Of a DNA stretch of 64,000 nucleotides, positions 28,201 to 40,200 are shown piece by piece. Position numbers and translations under genes: made by a program. The notes beneath the pieces are model-generated. The model did not search any database. It was not told the DNA's origin and saw nothing but the letters and a program-made list of their open reading frames with translations. Each line of letters starts with the position of its first letter. The first letter of the stretch is position 1. The DNA is taken from positions 124,001 to 188,000 of the forward strand of contig NZ_JBHSBH010000008.1 in assembly GCF_042650565.1 (NCBI RefSeq), given 5' to 3'. The DNA is from Nocardiopsis_B sediminis. Its GTDB lineage: Bacteria > Actinomycetota > Actinomycetes > Streptosporangiales > Streptosporangiaceae.

Positions 28201-31200
28201 CCGTCACGGTCCAGGGGCCCGGTGGGGAGTGGAAGGTGCGGTTGCACGTCGATCCCGACGCCGAGTACCACCGCGTCCCCGCGGCCTCACAGCTGCCGCC
28301 GCCGGGGCGTCGTCCCCGGCCCGTGTTGATGCACGGGGTGGGCGACCCCGCCTACGCCTACGATTTCGGTGGCGGCCACGGCGGCAACAAGTCGGTCTCG
28401 CTCGGCGTCCTCGTCACCCCGTTCTACATCGCCCCCATCGGCCCCGGCATACCCGAGGTGGACATGGTCGGCGCCCGCCTGGTGTTCCGCGGGGGGATCG
28501 GCTACCGGGTGCGCACCAGCGCGCTGGGGGTGGACGGTTCCAGCGGCGATTTCACCTACACCGAGGTCGCCGGGACGCCCGTGCCCTACGACGCCGATCT
28601 CCTTGCCACCCTGACGGTCACCCCGCCGCAAGCACCGCCGCTGGTTCAGTCATGGCCGTTGCCGGTGCGGTTGTTCGTTCCGGGTGGGCCGGGCACCAAC
28701 CCGCCGGATGCCCCCGAGCGCATCACCCTGGCCGACCCGCGTTCCCCGGACGAGGCAGGGGTGCCCGGGCCCGGTGCCCGGGCGGTCGACCGCAGCTACC
28801 CGCTCTATGTCGGGGACATCTCCTCGGCCACGCCAGAGGGGCGTATGAGCCTGGCCGACTGGGTCCGGGACCGCCTGCTGGGCTACTCCTCGGCGGCCGT
28901 GAAGGACCGCCCCAACCCCTCTCCCGACGCCTCGGGGCGCAACCGCCTGGTCAAACAGCCCCCGAAGCCGTCCGCGGCGTTCACCCGGCACAACGAGACC
29001 ACCCTCAACGGGTTGCGGAACGGAAGCACCGTCCGGCACCGCCTGGGCGCCATGACGACCGGCCACGCGGACCTGCCGTTCGTCGACTACGCGGGCCGCC
29101 ACCGGCGGTTGCGCCTCACGTCTTCGCCGACGTCGTACCGGCGGCTGCCCACCCCGCCGAAGGCGGCCGAGTTCTCCAACATGACCCGGGTGGACGCCTC
29201 GGTTGCGCAGACCGCGAGCAAGAGGTCGTGGTGGACCGTGCTGTTCGGGGGCGGGGCCGATTTCCGTATCTCCGACCGCATCTTCCGGTTCGCGCCCGCG
29301 GTCGTGGAGTATGCCTACCGCAGGGTCATGCGCCAGACGCACGACACGCTGCAGGACGACGCCGGGCGCTATCCGCTGATGTGGGGGGCGACGGACACGG
29401 TGGCTTATGAGGTGGAGCGGACCTACTACGTCCAGTTCGACGGTGACCCGGTGCCCAGGGTGTTCCGCGGGACGACCATCGAACTCTTCACCCTTGAGGA
29501 CGCCCGGCTTCTGCACACCGCCGACACCTCCGCCCCCGCGCCCGAGATTCCCACCGGGACGGGCACCCCGCCGGTTCCGCAGGACACCACTGTCCCGGCG
29601 GAGCCGCCCTTCCCGCACCTGCGCGGGCCCCGCCCCAAGAACTTCCATGGCGCCGTGCCGCGGTCGTTCGCCTACCCGGACGGTTCCCCCTTCTTCACCG
29701 GGGGCCCCGCCACCCAGCGCGAGGACGCCACCGGCGCACCGGTCGCTGAGCCCGGGAACAGCACCGAGGGGGGAGGCGCCGCCGACGGCGTGAACACGCG
29801 CGACGGACAGACGGATGGCACCGTGGCCGTCCCTGCGCGGGGTACGCCCTTCACCGAATGGCTCGCTGACCGATTGGTGCAGGCGGTCGCCCGGCGCTTT
29901 CCCGGGCTGGTCGTCCCGGAGACGTCGCGCGGCGAGTCGGACTTCGCCCACCGGCCCGACGGTCCGACCTCGCGGGTGGGCCGGGAGCACCGCCCCTTGA
30001 GGCGGGACTACGCCACCGCCCTGGAGAACACCCACCGCATCCGCACCGCGGTCGCACAGGCCGTCCTCAAGAGCAACCTGGACAAGCTCACCCACGACGG
30101 CCTGCCTGTGCACCTGGAGGACACGGCCAGTGTGGACGTCAAGGACCTGTTCCGCAGCGGGAAGAAGTTCATCCGCCCCGAACTGGTCACGGTGCGGCTC
30201 TTCGCCGTTGTCGGCGAACTGCACCACAGCGGGACCAGCGACCGGATGACCGGCGTCTACGTGAGCGGTAGCTCACAGCGGGGGGCCTCCCACGGGTCCG
30301 GGGACTCCCACACCCTGGCCGCGCGGTTCGTGGGGGGCTACGCCGGGCAGGGGGACCCGGACGCCTCCGGGACGCCCACGGGCGGCGCAGTCCAGCAGCA
30401 GCTGCGAGCGGCGCTCGTCGGCGAATCCACCACCGGCCAGGGCAATTCCACCGGGTTCGGGACCGACGCGTTCCTGCTCTACACCGGCGCGACCGACACG
30501 TGGTCCAGTGACGTGATGTTCTACGCCGTGATCGACGACTCCCAGCGCTACCATGGCACCGACCTGCTGCGCGATCGGGGTGACCTCCTGGACCAGGGCA
30601 TCCAGGCCCGCATGGAGATCTCGACACCGCGTCTGGAGCGGCCCCTGCCCGCCGACGTCACCCCCCTCACCATCGACGGCGGCCCCGGCTCCACCACCGG
30701 TGACCGGCCTGGACCGGCTTACGAGCGGCTCACCTCCGAGCAGGCCCGGGCCATCATCACCGGCCGCGGGATCACCCCACCGGTGCCGGTCGCGGAGGAC
30801 GGCGACGCCGCCATCGGCGATGGCGGCGATGGCGCCATCGCGAGGGTCAACGGCCGCTCGCTCAATGACCGGCTGGACGGCGCGGTGTTCATCGACTGGG
30901 TGAACACCGGCGGTGAGACGCCCGGGCAGCCGTCCCTGCTCGACCTGATCCGCAGCATGTTCTCCGCGGAGTTCATCGGTGCCCGCTACGCCGGCCAGCG
31001 GGACGGCTTGGCGCGCAAGGTCGATTACTTCACCGGCGAGGACAAGGCGGGCCGGGAGCTCTTCCCGCAGGTGCTGGAGAACCTCGCCAACCACTTGTTC
31101 AACGGGATCGTCATCCGGCCGGAGTTCGACGGCGGGATCTGGTCGCCCCACACCATCCGGCCCACGGTGGTCACCGACAGCGTGGTGGAATCCCTGACGG

Positions 31201-34200
31201 CGGTACCGGTGGACATGGTGATGTACTTCGAGGGCACCGCTAAGACCGCCCTCAACCACATCCGGGAACGCATCTGGCGGGTGGCCCTGGGCGGCGTCTT
31301 CCTTCCCGTCGGCAACACCAACCCCTCCAACGCCGACCCCGCCTCGACCCGCGGTGATGCCGCCGCGCCGACGATCTTCACCGGGCCCAGCGCCGGGTGG
31401 ATCCGGATTCTCAGCTCCGACTCGGCGACCACCGCCCGCAACTACAGCATCCGCACCACCTTCATCCACGCGGCGGCCATCTCCTTCCTGATCCGGGGGT
31501 CCGGGATCATCCGCCAGATCGCGGAGATCGCCCGGGAACTGGACATGGTGGCGACGTTTTACCGCTCACCGGTCTACACCGGGTGGCAGATGCGCATGGA
31601 CGAGTTGTTCACCGGGTTCACCCACGCCTGGGACGCCATCGCCAACCGCCTCGTCCTGGACCGTTTCACCGGAACCGACGGCACCAGCCGTCTGACCACC
31701 CGGCCCCTCCCTCCGATCCCCATCTCCGTCGACACGCGCCCCGGCCTGGCCGGAACCGGCGACACCCTGCGCCCCATCGACGCCGAAGCCGCGATCACCG
31801 ACCTCGACACCAAACTCAGGGAACAGGGCCTGGAGCTGACCGCCGGCAGCCGCAACCGGCTGAACCACACCCTCAACTCCCGCCTGGCCAAGAACCCCGA
31901 CTCCGGAGTCCCCGTCTCGGTCAGCATCCGCCGCATCGTCAAACGGACCGACTTCCCGAAAACCCCGGTGGAGCCGCCCTCGATCGCCGCGGTCATCCAC
32001 ATCGGGGTGGCCACGCGGCAGGGCGCACCCGAGGTGGGCTATGTGGGGGGCCAGAGCGAGTTCCGCGAGACCCGCTCGTGGACCGTCTCCACCACCACCT
32101 CCGGCACCCGCGGCGGGCTGACGACCACAGGCGTGGGCGGATTCGGGACCCTGGTGCCCAACAGCACCTCCACCAACCCCGACGCCGGCGCCCACCACTC
32201 CCAGGATGCCTCACCCGCCGTACTGTCCACGCTGGCCACCCCGCACGACACCACCGTGGGGTCCTCCGAGACCACCACGGCGGCGACGACCGACGCGCGC
32301 ACGCGCACGATCACCCTGTTCGCGCCCGGCCCCTTCGCCCGCCTGGGCACCGACAGCGACCTCACCCTGACCCTGGAGATCGTGGGAGACGGCCTCTCCC
32401 CGCGGGTGGAGCTGCCGCGGAACGTGCGCACCGACGGGATCACCGCCAGCGGCGACGGGGGACGGGTGCAAACTCTCTACCCCGCTGCCTACCTCCACCT
32501 CGGCCCCGACGCCCCCGACACCGGCACCCCCCAGACCTCCAGTGGGGGACCGGAACCGTCCGCGCAGAGCGGTCGCCCCCCCTCGATCGTCGTGCCCGAT
32601 CCCGGTGCCGCCACCCCCGAGGTCGCGCTGGCCGGGTGGAAGCACCCCGCGACCGGCAACGGCCCCGCACCCGATGCGCACAACGCGGGCGACCTCGTGC
32701 TCCCCGTGGCCATCGAGAACGGCGGCAAGGCGATCCTGGACCTCGCCCACACCGTGCTCGCCGCCGCCAGGGGATGGAAGCCCGACGCCGGCGCCGTCGC
32801 CGAGGGCCGCTACACCGACGCCGCCATCGCCGCCGCCCGTGGCCACGCCGTCCGGGAACTGGGCCTCAACCCCCGCTCCGACGCGGTGCGCCAGGAACTC
32901 GCCGCCTCCGTGCTGCCCTCCCACTTCATCAGCGCCAACACCAGCGGCGGCATCGGCTTCGACGACATCTCCCGCACGTCGTGGGCCATGGCGGTGCGCC
33001 CCGACTACACCTCGGCGCGGGTGCTGTACGTGGCGCCCACCGGCAGCATCACCGACACCGACTCCCAGGGGACGGCGACCTCCATCACCTCCGACCACAG
33101 CGGCGGAGTGAGCGCCTCGGGTGGTGTCGCCCTGGCCGACACCACCACCGGCGGGTTCAGCGAGCACCACTCGGGAACCCAGTACACCTCCGGCGAGGCC
33201 AACCGGACCTCGCACAGTGGCGGATCACACGGCGAGACCGTCGCGCCCAAGCGGCCCTACAAACTCCACGGGGTTCATGAGGGGCCGCTGTATTTGGTGG
33301 AGTTCGACTCCGACTGGGCGATCGCCGCCCAGCACACCCCGGGCGCCGTATCCAGGTTGGTCGGACGGGGCGCGACATCTGGCCCGCACCTGGGCCAGGC
33401 GCGGGCCAAGGTCACGGCGTGGGTTTCCCAGGACGTCGCCATACGGCTGGGCATCCTCGACGGCGGGCGGGCAGCGGCCGCCGCGGGACTCGTCGACGAT
33501 GTCGCCGTGAAGCAGCAGGCGCTGGCCGAGGCCGAGACGGACTACCTCAAGGCGCGCCGCGACCTGTGGTGGGCCGCCCACGAAGCCAACGGGCAGCCCG
33601 CCGGCAGCGACGCGTTCAGCGCCTACCAGCGGCTCGACAAGACGGTCGAGCGCCGCGGCGCGGACTACAACCAGGCGTTCACCGACTGGCTGACCGCCCA
33701 GAACACAGCGGTCGCCGCGTTCACCGGCGGGGCCGCGCCGGCCGCCGGCACTTCCCCAGGGACGGACGACGCCCCCGGCGGCGGCCGCGGTCGCTTCGAG
33801 CGCGGCGGTGAGGACCGCGGAGCCGGCGGCGGCCGAGGAGACGCCCGCGAACGGGACGGTCATGGCGACGGTCCCGGTGCCCGGAGAGGCGGAGGCGGCA
33901 CGACCGGCGACGGCTTCAGGGGATGGGGAGGCCGCGGATCCCGGGGCAGCGGATCGCAGGATTTCGACGTCGCGCCGCCGCTGCGGACCGAAAGCGCCGG
34001 TGTCCCCACCGCGGGGAGCGACGCTGCGCAGCGCCACGCACCTATGGACGCGGACGCGGGGACCGTTCACCCCCTCGACGCCGACGACCGCGGGCCGGCC
34101 GGTATCGAGGCCGGTGGTGGTCACCGCGTGCCGGAGCGGCAGGCGCCGGCACAGCCGTCCTCCCCCCGGAGCACGTCGCTGCCGGAGCCGGCCACGAGCG

Positions 34201-37200
34201 CCGAGGACCTCCCGGGATCACCTCCGCCGGCGCAGCCGGCGGCGCCCCGCAAAAGCCTCGACGATCTCTTCGGAGCTGCGCTCAACCCCGCGGCCACACC
34301 GCGGTCTCCGCGCACCCAGGAACGGGAAGCGGCCGAGGCCACCGGTGCCGGCACCCGCTCCGGCAGCGAAACGCAGGCGGCCGCACGACCGAGCGAGACC
34401 GACACGTTCTCCGACGGGTTCCCGGACCCCGCGCCCCCCGTGCCGGAATCGGCCCGGTCCGACGATCCCGGCGGTCAGTGGGACGGTAACGCCCCGGCCT
34501 CGCTGGATCTCAGCGCCCTGGCCGGTGGCGAGGCCAAGGATCCGGAGACGTTCAGGTCCACCGACGAACGCTACGAGAACCAGCTCAAGGAGCTCGGGAT
34601 CTCCCCGGCCGAATATGCGCGGCCCTGGGAGTTCATGGTGGGCACCGACGACGCCGAGCAACCCATGGACCCCTACGCCTACGCCGACCTCGACGCCGCC
34701 GCCAACCTGAACTTCGACCACTTCCCTGACCCCAACGATCTCCGATTCAGGGCCGACTCCGACGAGGAGATCCCCGACGCCGATCCGAACCAGAACCCCC
34801 CTGACGACCCCGACGGGATCTTCGGCGGCTTGGACGACCTCCCCGGCGGGGAGTATGTCGGCTCCGGCGGCGGATTCGACTCCTTGGATCCCGGCAGCCT
34901 CGGCGGCCTCGGATACGACCCGGCCGGGCTGGACGAGGGTCCCGTTGAACTTGGGGGCTGGGGGGAGGCATCCGCGGAGAGCGGGAGGGGCGCCCCCATG
35001 GGCGATGACGTCGTCTCCGGTTTCCCTTCTCGCGCTCCCGTCGAGGCGCAGAACGCCGATCCTGGTGCTCTTCCCGATGATCCCGACGTCGGTCCGGGAG
35101 GGGCGGTCGACCGTCTTTGGGCCGACGACGATGGTCGTTCTTCCGCTCCCGCGGCGGACGCGGAGCCTGGCCCGGGCCAGCGGGCCGGCGCATCCGGCGG
35201 TGTCGCCCCCACGGCCGGGTCTGCTGGTACCGGGAGTGGTGGTCGTGCCGTGCCTCCGGCGCGCGAGAATGCGCTTCCGCCGGGCCCTCCGCGGCCTGCC
35301 CCCCGGTCGGCGGCCGCCGCGGAACTCACTCCCGCCCAGCGAACCGCCGCTCTTGCGAAGGCGAAGGACCTGACCCTCGAGCAGCGTCGGGCCCTTGCCC
35401 TGCGCCATAGCGGTCTGAGGTTCGGCGAGATCGGTAGGCTCCCCGGCTTCACTGTCAACTCGGCCATGGATCTCGTGGCGCGTGCCGCCCGCCGTATGGG
35501 AGTGAGTAGGGCACAGGCCGTTGACCTCGTCGGCGACCCTCGATTCCCGTCCCTGCCCGGCCCGTTGTTGTCCCGCGCGCCCGAAACGTCCAGGGGAGAC
35601 CTCACCCCCGCCCAGCGAACCCACGCATACGCCAAGATGGATTCACTCACCGACCGCCAACACACCGCCTTCGGCCTCCTCGGCGCCAAGCTGAGCAAGG
35701 CCGAGATCATCACAATGATCCAGGAGCGATACGGGGTGGAGCGCAGAACGGCCGAAAATGACATCTGGTACGCCCTTCACCATCTGGGGCTGAACCGCGA
35801 CCAAGCGGTCAACCTCGCCAGCGGGGCCCTGCCGGACTACCGGGACACCGCCCTCGCCGACTCCAGCGGGGAAATCGATGCTCGCGCACTCGTGCAGCGG
35901 CTCGAGCCCCGCCAGCGCCGGACCCTGGCTCTCCTCCTGCGAACAGACCTTTCACCGGCCGACATCGGTGAGGGCGTCGGCGCGCACCAGGGGCAGTTGG
36001 AGTCGGAGGCGGAGGGTGTTTACCGCCGCTTGGGCGTGGACCGCGACGGCGCGGTCGGCATCGCCCGCGCGGCCGGGCTGAGACTGGTGCCGGAGCAGGA
36101 CTTCCCGCCGGCCCGGGCCCGCGAACTCTTGGAGCAAGCGGGCCTGTCAACCGTCCAGCGCGAGATCCTGCGCCTCCTCGTCCAGGGGCAGACCCGCTCC
36201 CAGATCGTCGAAAATACGCCGTGGGCAGAAGGAACCGTCAAGAAAAACCTGGTCAGGCTCTATAACCGATTGGGGGTGTTCAGCAGCGCCGAAGCGGTAG
36301 CCATCGCCCGCGCGGCCGAGCGCACCGTCGACCCTCAGGCCCTGCCCGACGCCCTCGGCGAGATCTTCCTTGACGTGCGTGACGACACGTTCCTTCTCGA
36401 CGGTGCCCCGGCTGCCCGCAGTGGCCTGGCCGCCGGTGAGCCGGGCACGGCACAGACCGACCGGGACCGCGCACGCGAACACGTCGGTGAACTCGCCCGC
36501 AGATACCTGGAGGGGCTTAAGCCACTCCAGCGCAAGATTGTGAACCTTCTGAGACAGAGAGTGGACAAGAAGGACATCGGCGCCAGACTCACGCCGAAGC
36601 TGGCGCAATCCACGGTCGTCAACAACATCCACCACATCCGCAGCCACCTGGGTGTGCCCTCCACCGACCATGTGACCACCATCGCCCGCGCGGCCCAGGG
36701 AGACATGGATCCCGACGTCCAGAGCAGCACGCTGGCCCTCATCAAGAGGGGCTTGGCGGACAGCGCCCGGCCCGACATCCGGCGCAGGCTCGATGACCGC
36801 AGCCCAGGCTCGGCTCAGTTGCTCGTTGAGGACATCGATCGCCATCTGGAGGCGGCCGAGCGCGCTGAAGCCGACGACTCCGGCAGCGAGGACGGGTCTG
36901 TTTCCGACGCCGACGATATGGACGTCGACTCTTCGGATTCCGATGATGATGACGACCCCGCGCCCGCTCCCGTGGCGGTCAGCACTGAGCAGATGCTCAG
37001 GGCTAAAATCGGCGAGCTGGACCTTAGGCAGCGCGAGGTTCTGTGGTATCTGGGGGACGGGCTGGGCGACCAGGAGATCGCCAGGAGCGTCAGGCCGCCT
37101 ATTGGCGCTGCCGTTGGGGACTTCCCGGTCGCCGTGTACGTCGGCCAGATCATCGACACCCTGGGGGTGAACAGCCGCGCCCAGGCCGGTGCTGTCGCCC

Positions 37201-40200
37201 GCGCGGCCGTCGCCGTCGGCGTGCTCTCCGCTGCCTCCACCGCCGGCGGCGGCCCGGAGCGCACCTCGGTCCCGCGAGCCGGCAACGAGGCCATGGTCGA
37301 TGATGACCGCGGTCATCTTCCCGACGCCCCCGATCTCCCCGCTGGTCCCCGTCCCGCCCTGGAGCAGGCTGCTGGATACCTGTTCGTGGGTCCCCAAGGC
37401 GGCCCCCTCCTTGGTTTCCGGAGGGACGCAGGCCCCTTCGATGACCCCGGTCAGGAACACGCCGTCGGCCACAACGACGCCGACGACCTGTATCGCTACT
37501 CCGGTGACGAGGGCGGTGCGGGGGATCGTTCCGGCGGGCCCGCCACCCCTCTGGAGCTTCCTGGTGATTCCCGCGGTGAGGATGGCGACTCCTCCGATTC
37601 CGACTCCGAGGGCGAGGACGGGAATCTTTCCGACGCCGACGACATGGACGTCGACTCTTCGGGTTCCGACGGTCATGACGACCCTCCCGCACCCGCTCCT
37701 TCCGCGTCGGGTGGGCAGGACGGGGCCTCTTCGGCTCCGCGCCCGTCGCGCTCGGGAGGAGATACCCGGCGGGACGGCACCGGTGGTACCGGCGGCGCCG
37801 GCTCGGGCCGGGGCTCAGGGGAGTGGGGGACGCGTGGCCCGGCTGTGGACGACGGCGAGCAGGACGGCTCCAACAGTGACGCGGACGGTTTCAGCGACCT
37901 CCCCGATGCTTCCCACCCTGGCCAGGGTGAACCGAGCTCTTCGCTGACCGGGGAGGACGGTGTTCGCGAACTCATCGGTGAACTCGCCGGTATATTCCTG
38001 AACGTACTCACGCCCGGCCAGCGCGAGGCCCTGGACCTCATGAAGCGGGGGCGGAGCAACAAGGACATCCCGGCTTCCGCGAGCACCATCAGCAATATGT
38101 ACGATCGCCTGGGCGCGGGCGATCGTGACGATGCGGAGGCCATTGCCCGCGCGGCCGATGCGACCAGCGACCTCGAGCCCGGCGGTCTTCTCGGGCCCGA
38201 CCCCGGGATCGGCGACGGACGTCTGAGTGTGCTGTCGCCTTACCAGCGCCGACTCCTCCAGCTTCTCGACAGGGATGATCGACCTCCGGGGCAGATTCTC
38301 CGGGCCCTCGGCAACAAGACGCAGACCTCCGAGGTTGTCGGGGCCGAAAGGATCTTCGGGCGCCTAAACGTAAACAGCCGGGAGCAGGCGACCGGCGTCT
38401 TCCGTGAGTCCATGGAAGCGGCTATGGAAGCCGCTGATCGCGCAGCGGTCGCACCCGGCCGCGCTACCGCCCGGGAACTCGCGAGCGGGCTGACCCCCTA
38501 CACGCGCAGGGTGCTTTACCTCATCGAGCGGGGCTTGGCGCACCCCGGCATCGCCGGCAAGCTCAAGGACGGAGAGCGACGCTCGGCCGCCGACCTCATC
38601 GACGAAATCCATCGCCGTGTGCAGGTGACCGCCCGCGTTGACGCAGACGCCGTCGGTCGTACGGCTGTCGCCGCCGGCGTGCTCTCCACTGCCTCCACCG
38701 CCGGCGGCGGCCCGGAGCGCACCTCGGTCCCGCGAGCCGGAGACGAGGCCATGGCCGACGACGACCGCGGTGACCTTCCCGACGCCCCCGATCTCCCCGC
38801 TGCTCCCCGCCCCGCCCTGGAGCAGGCTGCCGGAAACCTTTTCGTGGGTCCCCAAGGCGACCCCCTCCTTGATTTCCGGAGGGACGCAGGCCCCTTCGAT
38901 GACCCCGGTCCGGAAAACGCCGTCGGCCACAACGGCGCCGACGACCTGTATCGCTACTCCGGTGACGAGGGCGGTGCGGGGGATCGTTCCGGCGGGCCCG
39001 CCACCCCTCTGGCGCTGCCTGATGATTCCCGTGGTGAGGACGGCGACTCCTCCGATTCCGGCTCCGACAGTGACGCGGACGGTTTCAGCGACCTCCCCGA
39101 TGCTTCCGACCCTGGCCAGGGTGAACCGAGCTCTTCGCTGACCGGGGAGGACGGTGTTCGCGAACTCATCGGTGAACTCGCCGGTATATTCCTGAAGGTA
39201 CTCACGCCCCCCCAGCGCAACGCCCTGGACCTCATGAAGCAGGGGCGGAGCAACAAGGACATCCCGGGCTCCGGGAACTTCTCCAAAATCTACGATCGCC
39301 TGGGCGCGGGCGATCGCGACGATGCGGAGGCCATTGCCCGCGCGGCCGATGCGACCAGCGACCTCGAGCCCGGCGGTCTTCTCGGGCCCGACCCCGGCTT
39401 CGGCGACGGACGTCTGAGTGTGCTGTCGCCTCACCAGCGCCGACTCCTCCAGCTTCTCGACAAGGATGATCGACCTCCGGAGCAGATTCTCTGGGACCTC
39501 GGCGCGTCCGGGACCGCCGTCTCCGGGGCCAACGGGATCTACAGGCGCCTAAACGTAAACAGCCGGGAGCAGGCGACCTACATCTTCCGTGAGTCCATGG
39601 ATGCCGCGATGGACGCCGCTGATCGCGCAGCGGTCGCACCCGACCGCGCTACCGCCCGGGAACTCGCGAGCGGGCTGACCCCCTACACGCGCAGGGTGCT
39701 GTACCTCATCGAGCGGGGCTTGGCGCACCCCGGCATCGCCGCCAAGCTCAAGGACGGAGATCGACGCTCGGCCGCCGGCCTGATCGACGAAATCCATCGC
39801 CGTGTGCAGGTGACCGCCCGCGTTGACGCAGACGCCGTCGGTCGTGCGGCGGAACAGGACTCCGACTCCGAGGGAGACCTCTACGACGTCTCCGACGTTG
39901 AGGAGGGACACGGCCGTGGCCATGGCGGGCGTGGGCGTGGGCCCGATGATCCTCCGCCTCCGGGCGGCGGTGCGGGTGCCCTGTCCGGTGGCAGCGGCGG
40001 CGCTTCCTTCTCTGGGCAGGGACCCACCGCTTCTGGGGGTGGGAGCGGTGGGCCCGGTAGCCGTGGCTATGGCCACGCCGGTGGCTCGGGGTCCCGGACC
40101 CGGCAAGGCGCACCCCCGGCCGGCCTTCGCGAGAACGACGTCCACGACACCTCCGATGGGCGGGGCCGGGACGCCACCGAGGGTGTCGCCGTCTCTGTTG

